DNA from: Synechococcus sp. AG-683-C23
GTDB lineage: Bacteria > Cyanobacteriota > Cyanobacteriia > PCC-6307 > Cyanobiaceae
Length of the DNA stretch: 52,063 nucleotides
Assembly (NCBI GenBank): GCA_003208835.1
Contig: QCVD01000013.1
Span: forward strand, 1 to 52,063
Reading direction: 5' to 3'
A program made the translations under genes and the position numbers. This document shows, one piece after another, positions 24,969-32,751 of this stretch (position 1 is its first letter; each line of letters starts with the position of its first letter). The notes under the pieces were generated by a model. The model ran no database searches, was not told the origin of the DNA, and saw only the letters and a list, made by a program, of their open reading frames with translations.

Positions 24969-25205
24969 GTTGAAAAGCTTTCTTCTCCATTTAACAAACT
25001 CTGGTGATTGGAGATTGTTGTATTACAAATAAGTCAGTGTTTTATATTATACTGCGCACCAGAAATTATTTTGCTGTACTGAATGCTGTCTAAATTTGAA
25101 TCATATCTTCCCCGTAAAGGAACCTCAATATTGCTCTATTTGTAGCTATGGGTAAGGTTTATCACTTTCGATTGATGATACTGGTGAATCGTCTCGGAGT
25201 CGTTA

Positions 25206-25340
25206 ATGGACTTTAGAATTCTTCTGGTTTTTGCTCCCATATTTTTAGCCCTGGGCTGGGCTGGGTACAACATTGGCCGAGCAGCTCTAGGCCAAATTCA
25301 GTTAGCCATTCGCACGTACAAACAAAATACTTCAAACTGA
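25206..25340 (+). CDS. psbY: Photosystem II protein PsbY-like
   Basis: 44 aa: MDFRILLVFAPIFLALGWAG then YNIGRAALGQIQLAI. The MDWR/MDFR start, single helix, GWAxxNIG turn and AAxxQ after the helix match cyanobacterial PsbY, a peripheral single-helix PSII subunit next to cytochrome b559. The tail is a little longer than usual. The membrane gene at 25351 follows after ten bases, so they are likely cotranscribed. Confidence 0.72.
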   Translation: MDFRILLVFAPIFLALGWAGYNIGRAALGQIQLAIRTYKQNTSN

Positions 25341-25350
25341 AAAGAATGCA

Positions 25351-25557
25351 ATGAATTGGAAAGCATTTCTATTTTCGACTGCATACATTTCCATGTGTGT
25401 TGCGGTGTTTATTCTCGCTCGGCATGAATCTACGATTCAACCCGTTGGGCTTCTCATCGTTGCAATGGTCTTTACACCGCTAATCATTTCAATTGTTGGA
25501 GGACTTCGTCTAGATTCTTTGCCACTGATCAAAGCAAAAGAAGCAAATCTGGATTAG
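25351..25557 (+). CDS. Two-helix membrane protein (68 aa)
   Basis: MNWKAFLFSTAYISMCVAVF is helix one, GLLIVAMVFTPLIISIVGG is helix two, and the tail is charged. It sits ten bases downstream of psbY, followed by a shared bidirectional terminator. No family recognised; the context suggests a thylakoid role. Confidence 0.65.
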   Translation: MNWKAFLFSTAYISMCVAVFILARHESTIQPVGLLIVAMVFTPLIISIVGGLRLDSLPLIKAKEANLD

Positions 25558-25641
25558 TGGTCATTGGTTATCTTTAATCATATTGTCGAGAATTTCTTCA
25601 TCGAAAAGTCTTAGTCTTAGCATATAGTTATTCCCACAATA

Positions 25642-25673
25642 AAAAGCTCCTCAAGTTTCCTAGAGGAGCTTTT
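25642..25673. terminator. Bidirectional terminator between psbY operon and isiA
   Basis: AAAAGCTCCTC and GAGGAGCTTTT flank a ten-base loop, giving an A-run/T-run on both strands between convergent genes. Confidence 0.88.
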
Positions 25674-25709
25674 GGTTTGCGAAAGTGCAAACTGATTCTT
25701 GTATGGATT

Positions 25710-26744
25710 TTAGCTTACTTTGGCCGTATCCATTGTTTCTAACGCTTGAGATACACTCTTAAAATTAAATCCCATACTGCGTAGTGCATGCCAAAAATGG
25801 CCTTGAAGGAAGAAGAATGCCAGATAGAAATGCGTATTTGCTAACCAGGCTCTTGCTGTGTGTCCATCGTTTAAGACTGCAGCAGTATCACTGAAGTATG
25901 GCGAGAATGCGAAATTGAGCTTCAGTGCCTCTCCGTAAAACTCCACCGGATAGATCAGAGTGTTCTGTGCACACCAGATACTGGTAACAAATCCCATGAG
26001 AGCAATGCCTGCCAATGAATAGGACAGGATGGCTTCACCGGAATAAATCAAAATCTTTTTGAATGGCCCAAATGGGCTTGAAATAATATGCCAAACCCCA
26101 CCAATAGTGAGGATGAATGCCAGAACGGCATGTCCTCCCATCACGTCCTCAAGGCTACTAATCGAGAGAAAATTCGTCTGATAGCCCCAGACCATACCTA
26201 GATCAATGTTGGGCTCAACTTGGCGAACGGCACCGATTGCAGTGTCATAGATGCCATGGTGTTTGGCCCATTCAACAAATGCAATAACACCCAATCCAAG
26301 AAAGATCAGATGATGGCCAAGGATAAATGTGAGTTTCTTTGCGTCGTCCCATTCAAAGTGAAATTTTTGTGCTCGTCCCTCTGCGACGGATAAGTCTTTC
26401 GGGGCTCTGAGCGTATGCCAAATGCCAGCGGCTCCCAACACTGCGGAAGAGACCAAATGAAAGGCAGCAATAGCAATATATGGCTCTGTATTGGCAATTG
26501 TTGCACTCGCGTCGAGGCCTAAGCCTAAAGACGCCATATGAGGTAACAGAATTAATCCTTGGTCTCCCATAGGCAATGCACTGTTGTAGCGAGCCAACTC
26601 AAAGAGAGTGAATGCACCGGCCCAAAACATGATGAGGCCAGCATGGGCGGCATGCGCCGCAATAAACGAGCCAGATCGTTTGGCTACTCCTGAATTTCCT
26701 GCCCACCAGTCATAGCTGACTGATGAATTCCCATAGGATTGCAT
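25710..26744 (-). CDS. isiA: Iron-stress chlorophyll-binding protein (IsiA/Pcb, CP43-like)
   Basis: 344 aa, six-helix CP43-type antenna. Diagnostic stretches are SYDWWAGNSGVAKRSG, HAGLIMFWAGAFTLFELARY, FHFEWDDAKKL, NFLSISSLEDVMGGHAVLAF and LAFFFLQGHFWHALRSMGF; the His residues bind chlorophyll. It lacks the large lumenal loop of true CP43. IsiA rings photosystem I when iron is short. ATG 26744 (MQSYGN) fits family N-termini better than the in-frame GTG at 26768. No flavodoxin gene follows. Convergent with psbY. Confidence 0.9.
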   Translation of the reverse strand: MQSYGNSSVSYDWWAGNSGVAKRSGSFIAAHAAHAGLIMFWAGAFTLFELARYNSALPMGDQGLILLPHMASLGLGLDASATIANTEPYIAIAAFHLVSSAVLGAAGIWHTLRAPKDLSVAEGRAQKFHFEWDDAKKLTFILGHHLIFLGLGVIAFVEWAKHHGIYDTAIGAVRQVEPNIDLGMVWGYQTNFLSISSLEDVMGGHAVLAFILTIGGVWHIISSPFGPFKKILIYSGEAILSYSLAGIALMGFVTSIWCAQNTLIYPVEFYGEALKLNFAFSPYFSDTAAVLNDGHTARAWLANTHFYLAFFFLQGHFWHALRSMGFNFKSVSQALETMDTAKVS

Positions 26745-26797
26745 GTAAACAAACCATTGTGCTTCCACAGAGTACGAATCAACAAACCTTTTGCTTC

Positions 26798-26815
26798 AGT
26801 GGTGTTAACACTACT
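26798..26815. promoter_or_regulatory. Palindrome 54 bases upstream of isiA
   Basis: AGTGGTGTTAACACTACT, symmetrical except one pair, with the perfect core GTGTTAACAC. Well placed for an operator of isiA. Confidence 0.45.
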
Positions 26816-26945
26816 TTTCGTCCCTGAATCATCTGTTCTGCATTTTTTGGCAATTGATACATTTCAAGGCGTCTTGCTGCACATAGATAAACAAGTGATC
26901 CATTCTGCGAAGTGCAGCTAGTGATTTTTGTCACGCCCGACCAGC

Positions 26946-26965
26946 ATTATTGATACCACAATAAT
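26946..26965. promoter_or_regulatory. Inverted repeat upstream of isiA, possible Fur-type site
   Basis: ATTATTG and CAATAAT flank six bases. The arms resemble AT-rich Fur-box halves and the site lies 200 bases before isiA. The spacing differs from the classic 7-1-7 box, so Fur is only a guess. Confidence 0.35.
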
Positions 26966-27035
26966 TCATTAGTTTTTTGCTTAGTTCGGCTTGGTTGCAT
27001 CGCGTATGTATATGAAAAATTCAAGAATATTTAAA

Positions 27036-27200
27036 CTAATGATCCAAACCTGTTTCCCATTCCATAAATAAAGCCCGGGCTTCTTCCGACTTTGAAATCG
27101 CTGACAGGCAGGCGATTCGACTACGCCACCAAACACCATAATCATCATACGCAAACTCTAAAAATATTGGCTCTGCCCATTTCTCAGGAAATGATTGCAT
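27036..27200 (-). CDS. Small hypothetical protein (54 aa)
   Basis: MQSFPEKWAEPIFLEFAYDD, then YGVWWRSRIACLSAISKSEE, ending WETGLDH. It has the strong look of a folded small protein (Trp/Phe-rich, amphipathic helix SKSEEARALFMEWE). This coding reading also explains a tRNA-like patch at 27071-27135. Confidence 0.6.
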   Translation of the reverse strand: MQSFPEKWAEPIFLEFAYDDYGVWWRSRIACLSAISKSEEARALFMEWETGLDH

Positions 27201-27248
27201 TTTTGTAGGTGTCAAAGAAAAAATGTATGTGAACTATGAAGAGTCCTT

Positions 27249-27316
27249 CGCCCTGCTCCGCATCACAACCGACAGATCGATGTATCAGATGCGAACAGAG
27301 CTGGAAACGAATGAAC
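27249..27316. repeat. Dispersed repeat, copy R4 (3' half only)
   Basis: CTCCGCATCACAACCGACAG through ATCGATGTATCAGATG, then GAAACGAATGAAC shared with R5. Confidence 0.7.
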
Positions 27317-27552
27317 GAACTCATCCATCTAGATCATGTGAGTGATTGTGTTGCTGAACTGCATATGCAGAGTTCTTCCATGCGAGGATCCGGTCAAGAA
27401 TGCCTGATCTCAAATGGCTCTCAGCCTTGAAGATCTGAGCCGAGTATCGGCTCCCCTGAAGGTTAGTCGTGGCTGAACAGATCTAAGCCTGAAAAATCAA
27501 AGCAACAGACATTTGCGTTCCATCGCGAAAAAATAGTGAACCACTAGTCACT

Positions 27553-27597
27553 ACCCCTGTCCCTGTCACTGTCCCTGTCACTCTCCCTGTCACTCGT
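27553..27597. repeat. Short tandem repeat, period 12
   Basis: About three units of CTGTCCCTGTCA, one with CTCTCC in place of CTGTCC. Not within a gene. Confidence 0.85.
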
Positions 27598-27756
27598 ATG
27601 ACCAGGCAAAAGCAGTGATCTCGATCGACTCGTAACTATTGCAGCACCCTTGGACACATTTGCCACACTTATTGCGAACGTATATCACTCTCAATAGGCC
27701 ATCCGCAAGCCATTGTGCCCTTGTCGTCCTCGGACGGGATCGACAGGTCAAGCAAA

Positions 27757-27790
27757 CATCCATCCCTGTAGGTGAATGCAGGGATGGATG
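27757..27790. other. Perfect 12-pair hairpin
   Basis: CATCCATCCCTG and CAGGGATGGATG flank a ten-base loop. No T-run. It lies 83 bases before the strong terminator at 27873, so both may belong to one untranslated transcript. Confidence 0.6.
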
Positions 27791-27872
27791 GGCCTTTCAA
27801 AAGGTTGTAGCTTTCGTTCTCACAATTCGCAATGACGACCTTCCACAAGTTATAAATGGTTATCCCGTCCAA

Positions 27873-27916
27873 GGACAGTAAAAAGCCCCGGCCAGCACCG
27901 GGGCTTTTTACTGTCC
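27873..27916. terminator. Strong bidirectional terminator
   Basis: Nineteen perfect pairs (27873-27891 with 27898-27916) around a six-base loop, GC-rich core GCCCCGG, with A-run and T-run arms. It ends a transcript for which I find no convincing gene. Confidence 0.88.
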
Positions 27917-28340
27917 TTCCTTCGACAAGCATTTTTCCCGCCTCAGCGCTTTAATCCTTAAGGGCAGGTCAAAAAACACTGATGTTTAAAGAATCTGAAT
28001 CATCAAAAGCAGAAATATAGAAAACTGATCGTTCGTTAACAAAATGCAAAAACCAGCGAACTAGAGCATCTTTCCGAAGAAAGGGAAAAGCTTCCTCTTG
28101 GCGACGTTCAAATCCACAAATGCAAACAACTCAAGGTTGTCCCTCGCCAGACAGCACCGGCAACGCTGGCGCAAACATTGAGTCACCGAAGCTCGTTAAG
28201 CACTCATCCAAAAACCCCCTATGGGTTCCCAAAGCCACAAGGACAGAATCAATCGTGACGGAGAAGGTGGGTGATGAGCATCAATCACACCAAAATCCGA
28301 ACAGCAAACTCAGCAAACAGAACGAAGGTTTTCTTCCAAT
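27917..28340. other. Stretch without supported gene
   Basis: An open frame at 28120-28374 (+) gives a low-complexity product and runs into a terminator, so I do not accept it. Nothing else seen. Confidence 0.5.
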
Positions 28341-28368
28341 AAAAAAACCCCAGCGAATGCGGGGGGTT
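28341..28368 (-). terminator. Terminator of the hli operon
   Basis: On the minus strand AACCCC..GGGGTT is followed by seven T. It lies about 120 bases after the last gene of the hli pair. Confidence 0.7.
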
Positions 28369-28485
28369 GGTTAACTCAGCAGGATGTGAGTTTTGTTGTC
28401 TGAAAAAGAGCTTTTAAATCAATAGGAGAACCGAACAAGACCGACATTATGCCGATTCAATGTTTTTGTAATTCCTATAAAAGCC

Positions 28486-28650
28486 TCAGAAGTAGTTGTT
28501 CATAGCATTAACTGATGCCCAAAGATAGTGAACAACAGTATTGGCTCCTACCCCGAGTACTGAGATGAAAGAACCAAAGAAGAAGAGCCGGTAATATCCG
28601 GCTTTAGTCTCAGGTACCCAGACGTCTGGTTCCTGCACGTTTTCAACCAA
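28486..28650 (-). CDS. Membrane protein following hli (about 54 aa)
   Basis: From TTG 28650: VENVQEPDVWVPETKAGYYR, then a helix LFFFGSFISVLGVGANTVVH and YLWASVNAMNNYF. There is no ATG in frame; GTG 28638 is the other option. The start overlaps the end of hli by eight bases, so it is translationally coupled to it. It is probably a thylakoid protein acting with Hli, but not a family I can name. Confidence 0.62.
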   Translation of the reverse strand: MVENVQEPDVWVPETKAGYYRLFFFGSFISVLGVGANTVVHYLWASVNAMNNYF

Positions 28651-28780
28651 GGCCGATTTGATGAAGGATGCCTTGGCCAGTCAGCAGCTCAGTGCCAAGG
28701 CCAATGACAAATCCCATCATTGCCAAGCGGCCATTCCACTGTTCTGCGAAGGAAGAGAAACCGAACTTTGCGTCACCCAT
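28643..28780 (-). CDS. hli: High-light-inducible protein (Hli/Scp)
   Basis: 45 aa single-helix member of the light-harvesting superfamily. The chlorophyll-binding motif is EQWNGRLAMMGFVIGLGTEL, followed by TGQGILHQIGLG, a standard Hli end. Hli proteins bind chlorophyll and carotenoid, stabilise photosystem II assembly and dissipate energy in strong light. It is first of a two-gene operon. Confidence 0.9.
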   Translation of the reverse strand: MGDAKFGFSSFAEQWNGRLAMMGFVIGLGTELLTGQGILHQIGLG

Positions 28781-28950
28781 GGGTCAAAAAATGAATTTCA
28801 ATTAATGTAACAGAACATTACGCTTCATTGCGGAGTGCTGTGACTAAAGCTACTCGGCTTGAGCAAAGGGCCTCTGTCGCGTCCTTGTCTTGTTGGGAAA
28901 GCAACCCCGCAGGCATCGCGCTTTTTGGACGCAGCACGCAGCCCTGTTGC

Positions 28951-29107
28951 GAAAGCCACCGACGTCGTCATTCGCCGATGGCCCCCTAATTCATCGCGAT
29001 CTCCAAAGCGGTGAACTGAGTCAACTCTGATTACCCCTCTGACCCTCTCCGCATCACGGCTGACGGATCGATGTAGCGGATGAGAAAAGAGCCTGAAACG
29101 AATGAAC
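28951..29107. repeat. Dispersed repeat, copy R5 (best preserved)
   Basis: GAAAGCCACCGACG, CGCCGATGGCC, TTCATCGCGATCTCC, AAAGCGGTGAACTGAG, CAACTCTGAT, CTCCGCATCACGGCTGACG, GATCGATGTAGCGGATGAGA, then GAAACGAATGAAC. Lies upstream of the hli operon. Confidence 0.8.
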
Positions 29108-29447
29108 TCCCAAAACCTCTCTAAGTTCGCCGTATCAACGGCTTTTGATACTGCGATATGCAGTTGAAATCACTAGCGGCAGAAGGGCGACGACGGAGAC
29201 TTAACTCGAGGTTGTCGATTGGCCTAACTGCCAGGTGCGGGCCAATATGCACCGACAACTTCGCAAGAGGAAGGCAGCTAACGGTCCTTAACTGACCTTC
29301 CTCTTCCACAACTCTTAAGGCTCAACGATCCAGCTCTCATCGCGAGACTGCGGAAGGGTTTGATCCTTCGGAAGGATGAATCGGGCAAAGGCTTCAGTTC
29401 GTTCTTCAAAAGCGCCGAGGGGTAACTCTCAAGCGACAGCCACGGCT

Positions 29448-29585
29448 ATGAGCCAGAGAATTTCAACGCAAGCCAACACCCCAGCCTCACGAACGTCACA
29501 GCGACATATCCAGAAGCGTTGTTCAGTAGATCCTTTCAGCCCTCCCGAAGACGATTTCATCGAGAAATACCAAGACAAGGGGTAA
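29448..29585 (+). CDS. Possible small protein (45 aa)
   Basis: MSQRISTQANTPASRTSQRH, then CSVDPFSPPEDDFIEKYQDK. The acidic C-terminus looks protein-like. A longer in-frame start at 29376 exists. Weakly supported. Confidence 0.35.
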   Translation: MSQRISTQANTPASRTSQRHIQKRCSVDPFSPPEDDFIEKYQDKG

Positions 29586-29643
29586 AGAACATGGCAGGGA
29601 TCTGATCGATATGTGGAGAGGAGGTAAGTCCTTCCACCTTTCA

Positions 29644-29808
29644 ATGAAGAATTGGATCGTCAAGTCCATTCGTGCTGTCGTCTTTGCTGACCGAGATGCC
29701 TTCCTGTGGATTCAGCACAAGCTTGGCTTTAGCGGTTACCAAATGGCAGCTCTGGCTTGGTTCAAAGGAATCGTTCTTGGCCTACTTCTTGGCTGGTGGC
29801 TTTTCTAA
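29644..29808 (+). CDS. Small membrane protein (54 aa)
   Basis: MKNWIVKSIRAVVFADRDAF, then GYQMAALAWFKGIVLGLLLG and WWLF. One C-terminal helix. AGGAGG at 29621 is 17 bases before this ATG, so an upstream start at 29611 (MWRGGKS) cannot be excluded. No family recognised. Confidence 0.55.
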   Translation: MKNWIVKSIRAVVFADRDAFLWIQHKLGFSGYQMAALAWFKGIVLGLLLGWWLF

Positions 29809-29883
29809 TGCGATCAACGCAGCAAGTTACAGGCCATCTGCATACCCGGAGCCCCCTGAGGTGACTCAGTCGATCATTGTTTG

Positions 29884-30111
29884 TCAGTCATTGCTTGAGA
29901 CACAACAGCTGTTAGTGCGACAAAACCGACAACGATCAGGAAGCCCACGTGAATGACTTGAAGACTCTCCACCCTTGACCAACATGGCGCTAGCCGCCTG
30001 TCTCCGTCGAGACCAAACGCGAAACTGGTAAGTATTAATCCACGCTGTACTGATTAGATGAACTTCCATTCCGCGAACCACGCCTGAATCTCTATCGGCA
30101 ACCTGAACCAT
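29884..30111 (-). CDS. Doubtful small protein with a segment paralogous to 17701-17784
   Basis: Starts MVQVADRDSGVVRGMEVHLI, matching the peptide at 17701-17784 over about 13 residues, then becomes Arg/Ser/Cys-rich (RFCRTNSCC) and unlike a folded protein. It may be a coding fragment with a random tail. Confidence 0.3.
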   Translation of the reverse strand: MVQVADRDSGVVRGMEVHLISTAWINTYQFRVWSRRRQAASAMLVKGGESSSHSRGLPDRCRFCRTNSCCVSSND

Positions 30112-30596
30112 GGTCGGAACCCTCAGCTCCAGGCACCGCCATCGACATCGATCTCGACGGCCGTCCACCAGCGCCTTTCGATTGGCCATTCAATAACACG
30201 ACTCGACTGACAAGACTCGGATTTGCACCGCTCTTGAGGAGCGGACTTGGTCACCGATGAAAGGAATGGTCTCTCTCAGCCTAAAAACCCCCTTCAATCC
30301 AAGAGAGGGCGAAGCAGCCATCAAGGCCACACAGTGAGGCCAAAAGCTCATCACGAGGGCTTTTTCACAGCTTTTCCACAGAGTGATGAAAACCTCACTT
30401 ACGGGGGCATGGAGTGCACAACGACAGCCGGTACGCAGTGAGCAAGTTCAATAATTCAGTGATCGCAGCCGACGACTTAATTCTGTATCTTTAGTCACAC
30501 TGTAGTGATAGCAGTGGTTTTTAGTTGACCAGGCTCGAGGGATAACTCCAAGGCCAAGGGCCACTGGCTTCTATCCGTTGTGGAGTTCTTAGACCC
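30112..30596. other. Stretch without a supported gene; contains a DnaA-box match
   Basis: TTTTCCACA at 30372-30380 matches the DnaA box, and a second match on the other strand is at 30656-30664 inside the next gene. No other origin features (no dnaN nearby, no AT-rich 13-mers noticed). Confidence 0.35.
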
Positions 30597-30854
30597 ATGA
30601 ATCTTGCCCATCATCAACCGATCAAGCCAGTAGACAACAGAAAGCAGCCAAAAACTGTGGAAAACCAGCAGCAGCAATGTGATGTCTGTCTTTGCTCTGG
30701 CGAGACTCATTTCCGGGTGACGAGTGACAAGCGAAAAGGTTGGTTGTTTATTTGCCCCAGCTGCTGGCTAATACTTGCTGAAGAAGTGGGATATCGCTAC
30801 GGCGGAACGCGGAAGGCAAACAGACGAAAACGCCAACAATCGAACCATCGCTAG
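30597..30854 (+). CDS. Small zinc-ribbon-like protein (85 aa)
   Basis: A polar N-terminus, then CDVCLCSGETHFRVTSDKRK and FICPSCW, two C-x2-C knuckles about 26 residues apart, and a basic tail (RKANRRKRQQ). It likely binds one zinc and perhaps nucleic acid. The 3' end overlaps the convergent glycosyltransferase gene by four bases. Confidence 0.55.
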   Translation: MNLAHHQPIKPVDNRKQPKTVENQQQQCDVCLCSGETHFRVTSDKRKGWLFICPSCWLILAEEVGYRYGGTRKANRRKRQQSNHR

Positions 30855-32071
30855 TCCGTGGCAAGCGCTCTCCCCTTCCAAGTCCATCCACGACCAGTCA
30901 GGCTTCTCCATACCGATACAGGAGCTATCGCTCCAACCAAAAGCCCACCAACACCCATGAGCCACCAAAACTTAACGGGGACTCCAAAACGATTTTTAAT
31001 CCAAAAACGCAGAAGGATTTGTAGGACTACTGCTATCGCAGCAAGTAGTGAAGACGCCGCAAAAATCACCGTTTTCCCAAACGACATTACAGCGAAAGCA
31101 GCGCAAATGGGTAAAAAAATCCATGGAGCTGCAAACATCAAAACCACTACTCCGCCTGCCGCTAAAGCCTTGGGGATATTGCGATCAAGGCCGAGAAACC
31201 AATTTTTTGTCCATCCTTCCCAAAGAGCAGAGAGATTTGGATACATCTGCAGATCAACAGCATCTAGACCCAGCACATAGCTAAGACGAAAACCTGACGA
31301 TTTGATGGTTCGAGCTAAGGCAAGATCTTCAACCACTTCCCCTGCCAAAGCTCGATGACCACCAATGGCTTCGTAGGCAGAGCGGCGAAACAACATGAAC
31401 GGACCAGCTGCGAATGCCACATCCGAGGTGGGGTCGTTGGCCTCAACAATCGGGAATCCAAGCCCCAACAAACTGGCCATGATCGGCTGCACCATCCATT
31501 CAGCAAGACAGGTACAGACGAGGCGGGGAGCCAGGCTGAATAGATCTGCCTGTTCATCAATGGCCTGAAGAAGTGCACGACGCAGGGCAGTGGGCCGCAA
31601 CTCCACATCGGCATCGATAAAGAGAACCCAAGAACTCTTCACATGATCCATCGCTGTTGCGCAGGCCCAATTTTTGCCAACCCACCGTTCCCGAGGGGGA
31701 CGAGGTCCCGCCTGAATCAAGGTGAACCGATGTTGTTGATCCATGGCTGTGGCACATTGATGCGCTAAATCCGCAGTGGAATCAGTTGACATGTCGTCGA
31801 CAACAATCACATGCCAATCGCCACAGGGCGGCAGAGATTGAAAAACACTCCCAAGGCTGCGTTTGATGTTGAGCGATTCATTGAACGCAGGAATCACAAC
31901 AGTGAGACTGATGTCCTCAGCATTAACAAAGTCACCGTTGGATACAACAGAGGGATTGAGCTGCGGGGCAGCCTGAAACACCCGCTGTAGACCAACCCAG
32001 AGGATGAGCAGTCCAAGGCATGAAGACGCCGTCAGCACTAAGCAATTCAGCGATACGATCCAATTGGTCAT
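30851..32071 (-). CDS. Membrane glycosyltransferase, family 2
   Basis: 406 aa. An N-terminal helix (VLTASSCLGLLILWVGL) precedes a GT2 catalytic domain: VVIPAFNESLNI, HVIVVDDMSTDST, WVLFIDADVE (DxD), AGEVVEDLALA (ED general base) and WEGWTKNW. Three C-terminal helices follow (GVVVLMFAAPWIFLPICAAF onward). The layout resembles carotenoid or lipid glycosyltransferases such as CruG-type proteins. Carotenoid context (crtW at 45.5 kb) makes that attractive but unproven. The start is 10 bases from a divergent GTG start at 32082. Confidence 0.8.
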   Translation of the reverse strand: MTNWIVSLNCLVLTASSCLGLLILWVGLQRVFQAAPQLNPSVVSNGDFVNAEDISLTVVIPAFNESLNIKRSLGSVFQSLPPCGDWHVIVVDDMSTDSTADLAHQCATAMDQQHRFTLIQAGPRPPRERWVGKNWACATAMDHVKSSWVLFIDADVELRPTALRRALLQAIDEQADLFSLAPRLVCTCLAEWMVQPIMASLLGLGFPIVEANDPTSDVAFAAGPFMLFRRSAYEAIGGHRALAGEVVEDLALARTIKSSGFRLSYVLGLDAVDLQMYPNLSALWEGWTKNWFLGLDRNIPKALAAGGVVVLMFAAPWIFLPICAAFAVMSFGKTVIFAASSLLAAIAVVLQILLRFWIKNRFGVPVKFWWLMGVGGLLVGAIAPVSVWRSLTGRGWTWKGRALATD

Positions 32072-32081
32072 GGTGCTTTAA

Positions 32082-32405
32082 GTGAGTTCGTCCAATCCAA
32101 AAACGCCAACGCGTGATCAGATCTTGGCGGCTTCCTCGGCGTGGGTGGCAATTGTGCTCAATGTTTTGCCTGGTCTTGGCACGGGATACCTGTACCAACG
32201 ACGCTGGCGTGCTTACTGGATCACAGCCAGCGCTAACGGAGCGTGGCTGTTGTCCGGCAGCCTTTTTAGCCAAGGTGACAACACGGCGATGAATCCAACA
32301 ACACAATTAATCGGCCTCATCGGGTTAACAGTCTTGGGTTTGTTAACAGCGACCGAGGCGGGATTGGCTGTTAAAAAAGTGCGTCAGGCAGGTTCACAGG
32401 AATAA
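32082..32405 (+). CDS. Membrane protein (107 aa)
   Basis: GTG start. TRDQILAASSAWVAIVLNVL, PGLGTGYLYQRRWRAYWITA, a third helix in LIGLIGLTVLGLLTATEAGL. The GLGxxYLYQRRWRAYW stretch resembles small TM2/DUF-type cyanobacterial membrane proteins. It overlaps the end of the convergent gene by 22 bases. Confidence 0.65.
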   Translation: MSSSNPKTPTRDQILAASSAWVAIVLNVLPGLGTGYLYQRRWRAYWITASANGAWLLSGSLFSQGDNTAMNPTTQLIGLIGLTVLGLLTATEAGLAVKKVRQAGSQE

Positions 32406-32737
32406 CGGGTGATTTCACCACGGCGTTCAAAAAATTCTGGATGCTGGGGGTCCTCTTCACGCCACCACCATCTGCCATCGGTGTAACTCGGTGTGCCAGC
32501 GTTATTGGTTCGAGGAAGCTGCAAGGTCAGCTCTCGCCAACGGAGGAGAATCCCATCCCCAGGCAGGGTTCCATCCAGCTGGTTGGGCAATTCTTGAACC
32601 AAACCACGCGGGTCCACGGCTCCTGAAATTCGTTCAACCGTGAGTAGATCACCTTCACAACGCCAAGAAGCCATGGCTGTTGTGGCCCCCACAAGGTTGA
32701 TCAAGAGCAGTAAACCCACCACCAAAAGTGAACGCAC
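32384..32737 (-). CDS. Exported protein (117 aa)
   Basis: GTG start; signal peptide LLVVGLLLLINLVGATTAMA, then SWRCEGDLLTVERISGAVDP and a Trp/Arg-rich body (YTDGRWWWREEDPQ) ending RYSCEPA. Two Cys likely form a disulfide. Probably periplasmic. Divergent from the DCC gene. No family recognised. Confidence 0.65.
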   Translation of the reverse strand: MRSLLVVGLLLLINLVGATTAMASWRCEGDLLTVERISGAVDPRGLVQELPNQLDGTLPGDGILLRWRELTLQLPRTNNAGTPSYTDGRWWWREEDPQHPEFFERRGEITRYSCEPA

Positions 32738-32751
32738 GGCACAATTCCTCG

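Noticed and set aside
27071-27135. tRNA-like patch with a Ser-type anticodon loop and a TTCGA stretch
   Set aside because: Acceptor and D arms do not form, and the minus strand reads as a convincing 54-residue protein over the same bases.
27553-27597. Possible CRISPR array
   Set aside because: The unit is 12 bases with no spacers; it is a simple tandem repeat and no cas genes are present.
27639-27932. Overlapping frames on both strands
   Set aside because: Each runs across the strong hairpin or terminator, which is unlikely for a real gene.
29884-30189. Full 101-codon minus-strand frame
   Set aside because: The N-terminal part is Arg-rich noise; only the part from 30111 has a paralogous stretch, and it is reported with low confidence.
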